A stretch of 64,000 nt of DNA from Coccinella septempunctata (taxonomy: Eukaryota; Arthropoda; Insecta; Coleoptera; Coccinellidae), in assembly GCF_907165205.1 (NCBI RefSeq), contig NC_058195.1:28850936-28914935 (forward strand), written 5' to 3'. Shown piece after piece: positions 26,801-38,800 of the stretch. The first letter of the stretch is position 1, and every line of letters starts with the position of its first letter. A program made the translations under genes and the position numbers. The notes beneath the pieces are model-generated. The model ran no database searches and was not told the origin of the DNA. It saw nothing but the letters and a program-made list of their open reading frames with translations.

Positions 26801-29800
26801 GCAATGTATCTCCTCATGCCAGAGTCAACTTGTCGGTGGAGCTCTTCCCTATCGTCCTGGAGTTCAGGCTCACTTCGGTTGCAAGATGGACTTTCAGTAT
26901 CAATGTCTTCTGGGTGTTGTTGCCCAGGCATGTGAATTTCATCAGAGGTGTTGGTGTTATTCTCTATTGCTAGCGGACGCTGAAGTTCTCGTTTAATTGC
27001 GTCGATTCGGGCCGTTGGTATTAGTTTATTTCTCAGAATTATTATTATTATTATTATTTATTTTAATATTTGAAAAATTTAATTTTGTATTTTGATTATT
27101 TCAGAAAGACAGAAATTATGTGATGGTGCAATTGATAAAACTGATAATAATGAAACTGAAAACATTCCGTTGAATGATATTAAAGAAACAGAAGGTAATG
27201 ATGAAACAGCTAAAGTATCTAAGATTTTTATGTTTTATAGGGAAATGTCTAGATCATACTTTATTTTTCAGGAACAGAAAGAGTTACATTTGATTCTTTG
27301 AATATTTCTGGACCCACTAAGAAAGCAATAGAAGATATGGGATTTACTACTATGACTGAAATCCAAGCCAAAACTATTCCCTTATTATTGTCAGGAAAAA
27401 ACCTTGTGGGGGAAGCTAAAACTGGTTCTGGAAAGACATTGGCTTTTCTTATACCTGCTGTAGAATTGATGTACAGGCTGCATTTCAAGCCTAGAAATGG
27501 TAAGCAAGCCAATCAAGGCTAAAAGTTTACTGTACCCACCTCTTATTATGTAAAGGATTTCTTTAAAACATTGAAGCACAGTACCAATTAAGTATTGTAT
27601 GAAAAATCAATTGATGTCTATCTCAATTTGGAGAGTCTTTGCCAGTAACGTCCAGTTTCATAATCGAATTAAACGTCACTTTAAGCTTAAAGCTTCCTTT
27701 ACTGTCATTTTTACGGCCGGTTTCATAATCAAACCTAAAGTCGCTTTAATTTTAAAGCTTCCTTTAATCCTACTAATGATAGTAAAGGAAGCTTTAAGCT
27801 TAAAGTGACGTTAAATTCGATTATGAAACTGGACGTTAGTAGGGTTAAAGGAAGCTTTAAAATTAAAGGGACTTTAGGTTTGATTATGAAACCGGTCGTT
27901 ACTCAATCAAACATAAAGTATCTTTAATTTTAAAGCTTCCTTCATCCCTTCTTACGGCCGATTTCATAATCAAACCTGAAGTCGCTTTAATCTTAAAGCT
28001 TCCTCTAACCCTACTAAAAATGAAGCTTTAAGCTTAAAGTGACTTTAAATTCGATTATGAAACTGGATGTTATTATAACGGCCGGTTTCATAATCAAACC
28101 TAAAGTCACTTTAATTTTAAAGCTTCCTTTAACCCTACTAAAAATGACACTAAAGGAAGCTTTAAGCTTAAAGTGACTTTAAATTTGATTATGAAACTGG
28201 ACGTTAATCAAATTTAAACTCACTTTAAGCCTAAAGCTTCCTTTACTGTCATTTTTAGTATGGTTAAAGGAAGCTTTTAAATTAAAGTGACATTAGGTTT
28301 GATTATGAAACCGGCCGTAAAGGAGCTTTAGCTTAAAGGGACTTAAAATTCCATTATTAAACTGGACGTTAATATGACACTAAAGGAGCTTTAGCTTAAA
28401 GGGACTTTAAATTCCATTATTAAACTGGACGTTATAGATAAAGAATTATGAAGAAGACTTAAGGAAATGGAGAATATTTTACATATACTCTTACAGGGTT
28501 TATATGAATAATTGAGAAAAATTTAGGGAGTGATTCCTTGTCAAAAATAGGGTGGCTCTTTCATATTTTAAGGCCCTCCGGCTCAATTACAGCCCCCTAA
28601 AATGGCGCCCAAAAAGCAATTTTTAACTATTCTCTCGAAAACCAAAGAACTGACAGGACTGAAATCAAGCAGATATTTTATGCGGGCGAAAGGGCATTCA
28701 AAAGGGGTAATAAAAGCAAATCCTAAACCTTATTCCGCAAGAAACTTTTTTCCATCTTTATATTGTACAATAAAAAAATTAATTTTGGATATCTCTATCC
28801 ATTCTTCACAAATAAGGTCTCTTGTAATATCTAGCTAAAATTAACGGTTTTTGAGGAAAAAAAATTTATGATAGCGTGAGTTGTTGTGGCTACCTACCAA
28901 GAACAATTTTCTCTGAATTTCTGGCCTGGATATTTTTCAAAATTATCTAACCTTATGTTGGATTGTTTGTTCTGATTTTGATACCTCTAAAGATCACACG
29001 TTCCGCGAATTTATAGAAAAGTTTTTCGCATTTGGTGGCTTATCGATTTGCTTGATTTGTTGCATAACATTGGTATTTTTCTTTCATTCCTGAGATTGTA
29101 AGTTTCTTTTAATTTTGAAAGTGTCAATTCATAACCTCAAATTGGGACTGAAAGGAGCCTGGTTTTGCATGTGCGAAGACTAATTATTCCGCAATGTCTA
29201 GAGTTTGTACTGAGTGCAATGCACAGTGCTCATTCAAAGATCCCCAATAAACCCAGGGGAGGTCTTCGGCTATACATGTGATTGATGCAGAATAATCAGG
29301 TGCAAGAGGTGTTCAAACATAGGATCTAGTGAAGTCACGGCTATTTCGGCATCAACTCGTACTATTCCATATTTTTTTTAACACCATTTCTTTGGGTTTG
29401 GTCTAACTTTAATCGGACAAACATATTGTCAAGATCAAAAGTGCTCAGAATCCTTGTGGGAATTTTCTAACGATTCGGCTGCTTTTGGGTCATCCCAATG
29501 TTTCCCCATTTATTTATGTATTTGCTACATATACTGATTACTAATTACTGATTGCTGGGTGTGTTGGATGGATAAACCAAACCTGCCACTGCGACCAAGC
29601 GGTCCATTGTAGCACTCAGGCAAGCTTGTAGAGTTAGATCTCTCCCTCCAGTCCCATTCTACTCAAAAAGGAGATGATGTCGGAGAGGGAGTGATTCTTG
29701 AGTTCCTCTAGGACCATCTTCGGAGAACCAAATACTCCAAGTCTGACCCTGTCTGCCGCCGGGCAGTCGCAGAGGATGTGCTCAATCGTTTCGTCCTTCT

Positions 29801-32800
29801 CTAAGCAGAGTCTGCAGAGCGGGTCATTGACGAGTTGCTGAGTTTTTAAGATGGGCTCTGAGTCTATAATTTCCTGTGAAAACCGCCATGATAGATCTCA
29901 GATTGGTTCTAGAAAATCCTAGCTAACGACTGGCAAAACTTTGCAAACTCATATTTCTCATCAACCAATTTCCATCCGTTGCCGGTAGGAGATAGCTGAC
30001 CTTGGACTTGTAGATGAAAGCAACCAGAATAATATGCTTAATGAGGTTCAAGAATTTGTTTGTCATTTATACGGCTTGAAAAACATAAAATCAATTGACT
30101 AGGCAAACTTCGTTTTATTTTCAAAGACTTATAAATGTTTTAGCACTGCAAACTTTGAAATTGAAAAAAAGAATGTAGATAGGTCGAGTATGCCACCATG
30201 TCAATTGATGCAGCAGTTCTTAAGAGCGAGCTTCATTACAAATATTTGCCGTAATGCTCACCGTCAAATTCCGACGGAGCTATCTCCTACTGACTACGGG
30301 AGGAAATTTGTTGATGAGAACTGACATAGTTAGTTGGTTAGTTATTAGTGTTTGTATAAGTGTAAATAAATAACCTTAATCAGTTGGACGTTTAAATTAA
30401 GTGAAGAAAATGTTACATTGGTGTCACGTGTGGGGTTCAACACCGCTCGAATTAAATAAATATTTTCTGTTATTTGGAGTTCATGCCAGTGACCACAAGA
30501 CTACAGAACGCCATGGAGACTCGAGCAGTAATGGACTTTTTGAGTAAACTGAACGAAAGAATGGAAGAAAGTTCTCGAAAATTAAATGAACAAATGGTCC
30601 AGATGGAAATTTTTTTTCGAAAATTGAATGAGAAAAAGGACCAGATGAAAGAAAATTGTAATGATGTGGTGAGTCAACTTACAGATAAATTGGATAAGAA
30701 ACTGGAAACCATAAAGAAAAAATTTCAAAAAGAAGACGAGAAGTTTTATATAGTGGACGAAACATTTGACGAAGTTGATGAAAAATTTGACGAAGTTTAT
30801 GATGAAGTTAATGGAAAGTTTGAAGAAATTTCAGGAATAATTGAACATCATGCCAAATTAATAGATTCCTTGAAAAAAATGTCAAATAGAACGGATATCC
30901 CGGCTTCATCAACCTGCAGCATAGAGAAAGCAGAAAATGACCGCGAAGGTAGTGGAATGAAGATCAAGCCTCCAACTTTTGATGGAGAAATACACTGGTC
31001 GACATATCAAAAACAGTTTGAAGCTGCTGCTTTGGTGAACAATTGGAACGACAACGAAAAAGATACGGCATTAATATTATCTCTACGAGGAGAGGCACTC
31101 AACATTCTGATTCCGGAGAGTCAACAAGCCTGTTACGTTCTAACATCGAAACTTCAGAGATAAATATGGCGATGCTCATCTACAACAAGTTTACCATGCA
31201 CAAATGGTAGTGCAGAAAACAGGGGAAAATCTCCAGGAGTTTGAAGCTGATGTGGCGAGATTAGTTAGGCTGGCTTATCCATCTGCTCCAGAGAGCTTCC
31301 TCGAACAGCTATCAATCCAGACATTCGTGGATGGGATCAAGGATAGTGAAATACAACAAGCCCTGAGACTTGCACGCTCTAGAACCATAGATGATGCCTT
31401 AGCCCAGGTTTTGGAAATTGAGGCAGCGAAGCAAGCGTCGAATAGAGGACACCTTCGTGTAAGACAAGAGCAAGAAACAGACCGATCTATTGAGGGGATT
31501 GTCAGAGAAGAAGTCCGCAGAATATCGCTAGCTAGGAAAAGAGTTGATGTGTACTGAAACTGCAACAAAAGTGGGCATTTCAAGCGAAATCGTCCAGAAT
31601 TTGAAAGAGTTATACAGCTGGGAAACTAAAAGTAGTTGTTGGAAAAAGTTAGGCAGCGATTTTATTGGCTAAAGAGTAAGAAGGACGTTAAAGATTCGTG
31701 TAGAAGATGCAAAGCTTATGCTGCTGCTAACGGACCTTATGGCACCACTGAAGCAATATAATAAATAACGTCGGATCCCCCATGGAACGAGTAACAGACC
31801 ATGGGAACAAGTACATTTTGATAGCGATGGACTATTTCACAAAATGGTTGGAAGCCTACGGTATTCCTAATCAAGAGGCAAGTACGGTAGCTGATAAATT
31901 GGTCAAAGAATTCTTCTGTAGATTTGGAATACCTCTAGAGCTGTATTGTGATCAAGGCCGAAATTTTGAGTCGACGTTATTCCAAGAAGTATGCAGGAAA
32001 TTTGGGATTCACAAAACAAGAACTACAACTTTTCATAAACAATCATATGGCATGGTGGAACGAATGAATCGCACCATAGGAAAACATTTAGCCATAGTTG
32101 TTTCTGATCACCAGCGGGACTGGGATGAATATTTACATCTATTCCCATGGAACGAGTAACAGACCATGGGAACAAGTACATTTTGATAGCGATGGACTAT
32201 TTCACAAAATGGTTGGAAGCCTACGGTATTCCTAATCAAGAGGCAAGTACGGTAGCTGATAAATTGGTCAAAGAATTCTTCTGTAGATTTGGAATACCTC
32301 TAGAGCTGTATTGTGATCAAGGCCGAAATTTTGAGTCGACGTTATTCCAAGAAGTATGCAGGAAATTTGGGATTCACAAAACAAGAACTACAACTTTTCA
32401 TAAACAATCATATGGCATGGTGGAACGAATGAATCGCACCATAGGAAAACATTTAGCCATAGTTGTTTCTGATCACCAGCGGGACTGGGATGAATATTTA
32501 CATCTATTCGCCATGGCATATAGATCTTCGGTTCAAGAATCTACCAAGGAGACTCCATCCAGTATAATGTTCGGCCGAGAAATAAGGCTGCCTTGCGACT
32601 TAGAGTTTGGATGTAAGCCTGGAGAACACGTAGCGGGGGAGGACAACGTTAGTAAATTAAGGAACAAGCTGGATTACATTCATGACAAGGTGCGCAATCA
32701 AATGCACCAAGGGAGTGACCGAATGAAAATGCGCTACGACATCAAGGCTATTGAAGGTGGGTTCATCGCTGGAGATCTGCTGTGGTTACATAATCCACAA

Positions 32801-35800
32801 AGAAGGAAAGATTTTTCTCCGAAGCCGCAGAGACAGTAGGAGGGACCGTATGAAGTTATCACGAGGATAAATGATGTAGTTTACAGGATAAGGAAGCTCC
32901 CCAGAGGTAAACCGAAGGTCGTCCATTTCAACCGGTTAGCCCTGTACAGGAAGGACGAAGAAGAAGTGCGTCTTGTGGAAGTTACGATTCAAGGTAGCGG
33001 CGATTACCAGAAATTTATAGATTGCTATGGTGAGACACGCGTTGCACGGTTCGGCGTCACACAGGAAGTACATCAAGACCTCTTTACCGTTTCTGAGGAA
33101 TATTCTCTCGCTCATTGTGTAGCGAATGACCTTCGTATGAGCAAAGGAATAGCAAGAGTATTCAGAAACAAATTTGGATGTCAGAAAGAACTATTGCGAC
33201 AGCAGCCAAGAATCGGAAAAGCTTTGAAATTGAAGGTTGAACGTCGGTTCATTTATTACCTAGTCACGAAGCAACATTCCCATCAGAAGCCAACCTATCA
33301 AAATCTATGGACGGCACAGCATAGCTTGAAAGAAGACCTTCAACGCTTTGGAGTTACGAAATTAGCTGTTTCCAAGATCGGTTGTGGACTGGACTGGTGA
33401 TGATTGCAGGTTTCGTCCTCAGAAGAAATTCGCGGAATCTGTTCTGGACCAGACCGGCCGGCAGGACAGGAGAACAGTGGAAATATGTGTAGTGACATAG
33501 TTAGATTGTTAGTTATTAGTGTTTGTATAAGTGTAAATAAATAATCTTAATCAGTTGGACGTTTTAATTAAGTGAAGAAAACGATACAATATCGAAGATT
33601 CTGATGATAAATTATGTGACGATAATTTATAGCTTGTTACAATTTCGAATCCCTTATAAATTAAATAAAAATTAGTTTGTTCGAAAATTATTAAGTTCTT
33701 GCCTGTGCATATACCTGGGTTTGTTGAGTAGACTGTTGTATACGAACGAACTTTATTTCTGAGATTTTAAGGCACAACTGCGGAAGTGCCTTATTTGTCT
33801 TACTTCAAATGATTATGATAGTGTTATTTTATTTCAAATTAATTATAAACAAAAGACGTGTAATATCCATAGAGAGCGAAAAAATTTGATTTCTTATCCA
33901 CTGACTGACGGGCGTTGTTCTACGGGGTAGTGGACTGACCATTTTATTTATTAAAAATATAATTAATCTCCGCATAACGAATACCCATCTTCAAAGCAAT
34001 CATACGAATGAATCTTTTCTCTTTTTCCAAAAGAGAAACCCACACCTGTTGATGGAGACCAAACCGCTGACCCATAATCCAAAATACTTCTTACTTGAGA
34101 GAAAAACAATATTTTCAATGTCTCCTCTGAAAACTTAATGCAGCTACTAGACCTAGTACCTCAAATGCCTTTCCTGTAATATATTCCAAATGAGCATTGA
34201 AAGTCAGCCTTGAGTCAAATAAAATACCTAGATCCTCACTCTATCGATTCCAGAATCGATAGATTCCACTCCATCTATTCCATACCTGACATAAAGGGGT
34301 TCTTTACGTCTTGATAAACTTATGATCTTACATTCAATATTGTTCAAGAACATTCTATTGATACTACGGCAAACTGACAGCCTATCTAGGTCTTCCTGGA
34401 GCTCACCTCCATCAACCAAACTACTTATTTCATGGTAGATCTTTAGGTCATCTGCGAAAAGCAAAAATATATTATGAATGAATGAAAAACTTATATCATT
34501 CAAAAATAAAGAAGGTCCCAAATGAGATTCCTCATTCTCACTCCAGAAGTGACGGGTATGAAACATGAAGAATAACCTTTATATCTGACTGCTTGCATTC
34601 TGTGCCGTGAAAATGATACAAACCATATATGTAAGGAATGCGCCCCTAATCTGAAAAGAATCCTTATGACTTTAGCCTTGCGGCTTTCACACTCCTCTCC
34701 AGAGGAAAATTCACCTATCCCAGATATCTCAGATATCAAAACGATTAAGCTTTGTTGGAGCCCTTTCCAGGTTTTCGGGCTCGTGATGGTGGTCGGGTCC
34801 GGGTCGCTCCTCGGCTCCCTGCTGTCGGTTGGATTCCTGCTCCACCCGTACTTCCTGTCGGAGCAGACGGTGTTCCTCTGCATTCCCCATGTACTTGCGT
34901 ACAGTTCTCGCCGAGCAGTACCGCCTTCTGCATGACTCTATAGATAATATTTTCGTCCAACTGAAGTTTCCTCAAGTTCTCTAGTAGTTTCTTCGGTATC
35001 AGGCCTGTAGATGAAATGACAATAGGGATGGTCTTGATAACTTTCAGCTTCCACTGTCTTCTGGTTTGTTATTCGAGATCTCTGTATTTTGAAATTATTT
35101 CAGTGTGCCTATCTAGAAGATTATTTTTATTTGGAATTGCCACGTCGATGAATTGAGCTCTGTCCTCATCCTTATTGAGCAATTTGTCTGGTCTATTGTG
35201 GGTTATTTTCCGGTCTGTGAGAACCGTGCGATCCCAGTAGAGCTTGTGATGTTCATTTTCCAATACAGCATCCGGCTGGTAATTGTAATAAGGAACCTTT
35301 GTCGAACGTAGCAGTTGGTGTTTTAGTGCCAATTCTTGATGAAGAATCTTGGCAACAGCATCATGTCTATTTTTATACTCGGTACCCGCGAACTTCTGAC
35401 ATCCCCCGGTGATGTGCTGAATAGTTTCATGTGTCGCACAGTCATAACGACAGCTATCGTCCGCCACTGAGGCATCCTTGGCGATATATTTCATGTAGTT
35501 CCTTGTTGGAATCACCTGATCCTGGATGGCGAGCATGAAGCCCCCTGCTCAGGAAACAACCTTCGGAAGTCAACCAGTAGTTCGACGCAGATATGTCGAC
35601 GTAATCATGGTTGACCTCGTTCTGGTGCCTCCCATGCAAAGGTTTGCCAATCAGTTTCTGCATTTTACTTCTGCAGAGTGTTCGACGGTTTCCAAGTGAT
35701 CCCGTTGTAGCTTTAACGGTGTAGAAGTATCAGCAACACAAACTACTCGATGGAGTTCTGACGAAGCAGCCTTGCTCAGGAAATATTTTCGAAGTCCTTC

Positions 35801-38800
35801 AATTTCCTGGGACATACGGTTGGACAAATCAACAATTCCTCTACCCCCAAGATGTCGTGGCAGCTCTGTCCGTTCTATTGAGCTTTTGGGGTGATGTTTA
35901 TTGTGTTTAGTCAGCATCGTCCTTATTTTTCTATGTAAAGCTGCTAAATCGGTGGTCGTCCAATAGACGATACCGAATGAATAGCTCAGCGCCGAGCAAG
36001 CGTAGGTGTTAATCGCTTTTATCAGATTCTTGCTGCTAAGACCAGTTCTCATTATCCTTCTCAATCTTCGGGTGAACTCCCCCGTTGATTCTTTCTTCAT
36101 CTGGCTCTGACTGATTTTTCTTGCCTGTTTTATGCCTAGATTCTTGTACGTGTCTCCTTCCTTTAATGCTTGAATTTCTGCACCTTCCTTTAGTTTAAAC
36201 GTACTATCTTCTATTTTCCCACTCGTTATGTTCAGCAGTCGACATTTTTTCAATCCAAACTTCATTTTGATGTCTTCCGAGAATCCTTCCACCATTTTCA
36301 GCATCTGTTGCATTTGTTTTTTAGTACGAAATGCGAAGAGTTTCAAATCGTCCATGTAAAGGAGATGATTCAGTTTCATCATAGTTCTACTGCCGCTCAT
36401 GATGGAAAATCCGTAGTTCTGATATTTTTAAACGAACATTAATGTTTTGAAATTCTGGTTGCAATGATATCCTTTTGTTCACATGAAGTCTTGCATTACG
36501 TTTGTATTTATACAGGGTAAGTCTTTGACTCGTACAAATATTTTAACAGTAGATTCTTGAGGTCGAAAGAAACACTTGTTTCCTTCTTCTCCGATTTGGC
36601 CCTGATAAAAAGATCTATAGTCCATTCAAGAATGATTCAATTCAATTTTGTGTTGCGGAATTCAGGTTGGTATTGTGAATAAACAGTGATCCATAGACCA
36701 ATTATTGTGAATCTATGCTCTGACAGAAGTTAATTTGAATTGTGTACAGCTGTTTATATTCTTAATTCAATCCAAAAAATTGGAAACATAATTATATCAA
36801 TTTTGGCTGATTAATATGCTCTGGATTTGAATATTTCTTCTTTTCAAATACTTTTCTAGGTTATATTTAAATATTCCACTTCTGTGATTGAAAATACAGA
36901 AATTATTGAATATCATTTGTGATCAGATATTAACCCTCTAATACCCAAGTCCGCCTCGAGACTGGTTGCATATAAGTGGATACAAAATTATTCTGCCCAT
37001 GTCCGCCTTCAGTATAGGTTCATTTTGTGAGTATACAGGTGTTAATGTAAATCAGTTAACTATTTCATAATGATTCATGAATTTTCCTCACAAGACAATT
37101 TCTGAAATTGTCTTTGGAAAAGAATTTATCTGGGATGTTTTTTCAACAGTAGATATACTTATGCATAGAATGAATTGTAAATATGTTGAAATTAGGAAAG
37201 AAAGAATATATTGGGAGTGTTGGACACTGTTTATTATCTATTGTTCACTGTGTAACAATGCCGACGTTTCGAAACAAATCGTTTCTTTTTCAGGGCTAGT
37301 TACGAGAACAATATTGTACGCTTTTTAAAAACATTAGGATTCAACAAAGAAATCAAAATCTCCTGGAGAGCAGACATACAATGAGTATGTTGAAATTGTT
37401 TCTTTTTTTCTTTTTTCTGTGACAATATAGGATGTAACTACTAGTCGAATAAACGTCATAATTATTATTATTATTATTATATTTGCAAAAAAAAGATGTA
37501 GATTACATAAGCTAATTTAAAACTATACGGAAATAATTTTAAAAAAGAATAAAAAACTTGGGCATTAGAGGGTTAAGCTGCGTCTGGACTTTTAAGTCCT
37601 ACTGGGATGTCAATCATTCTTGAATGGACTATAGCCATTTTAAGTTTTCATAATGAGCTGTGCCACCCCTGCAAAATCAAAATTACTCTCAGAGTAACGG
37701 CCGTTTTCAATAATCCCATCTATCCATTGTTTCAGTTACTGAAGAATGAAAATGCATGTGATTTCGTTTCTATGATCTATCTGTAGATATATTTTAGAAT
37801 GGTTCCCATTGGTTACTAATCGTCAGTGTGAAACGATGGATAGATAGGTTTATTGAAAACGACCGTAACTAGCTAGACCTGTGACACTACACATCTGTGG
37901 ACTTGCATTCGGTCCCAATTTTTCGAATTTCACTGATATTTTTTACTCTTGAACATCAAATCAGTCGAAATATGAAGAATACTTTCATTTTACAAAACGT
38001 TCAAATATTCATTAGATAGCGTCTCACTTAGTTTCAAGTGTTGGATTCTTTGAATTTTTGGTATTTATTTTTTTAATTATAATGAGAAAACTGGAAGACG
38101 TGGGTGATATCTTGTGTTTGAAAAAGATTGATCAAATAAATGAAAAACTATATTCCGAAATTCATTTCATTCGATAAAAACGAGATACAACTAAAAAAAC
38201 ATTTTTAATGGTTTTTTAACAGCCTGTATCTTTCAAAGTGAGCCGATTTGGAAAAAATGGTAAAGGATAAAAGTGCTTCTTTTGACCTCAAGAATCTACT
38301 GTTGAAATATTTGTACGAGTCCAAGATTCATCCTGTATAATCCATAGATTTTAAAATTTTGAAGTGATGTCCGTCCTCCTTTATATTCCAAATTATTTTT
38401 CGCATAATTGCGAGTAGATTGTAAATACAGAAGTGATAATTTTTCAAGTTATAATACCAAATTTGGCGATGTTGATCTTTTGAAAAATAAAATCCTCAAG
38501 TGGTACCATCTTTTTGGGTCACCCAGTGGAGTAAGTTCTTTTCATTTATTGTGGAAATATGTAGATAAAATATGGCTCGTTCAGATTCAGGTGAAACATA
38601 ATAATGAAAATAGAGCCAATAAATGAATATAACATAATATTAAGCTTGTTCGTAGCGTGGTTCACAGCGGTTGTGAACCGCGCAGATTTTCCCTAGCCTA
38701 CAATGGAATTGCGTAAGCTCTGTACAGTTCAAAAGTGTTCTCTACGGATAAAAATTGATTTGCTTACGTCGAGTATATTCCATACTGTCTGATGAACCGA

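Larger units (their letters stand above)
30322..33588 (+). mobile_element. Ty3/gypsy element with 96-bp direct repeats and macro domain
   Basis: Direct repeats at 30322-30417 and 33493-33588 (TGACATAG ... TACA) differ at about 6 of 96 positions and behave as LTRs or LTR remnants. Order: LTR, primer-binding-like site, gag, integrase, macro domain, LTR. Protease, RT and RNase H are absent, so a large internal deletion removed most of pol. No matching target duplication flanks the repeats. The element lies in helicase intron 3 in sense orientation. Confidence 0.85.
36511..38337. mobile_element. TIR element, TA target, hosting two MITEs
   Basis: Ends TACAGGGTAAGTCTTTGACT and (reverse complement) TACAGGATGAATCTTGGACT continue as inverted similarity for about 100 bases (CGTACAAATATTT, CAGTAGATTCTTGAGGTC). 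CAGGG termini with flanking TA suggest a Tc1/mariner-like origin. No transposase is left. It contains a piggyBac-type MITE (36934-37572) and a Harbinger-type MITE (37698-37865). A fragment with the same GAGCTGTG/CACAGCTC block occurs near 62260. Confidence 0.75.
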
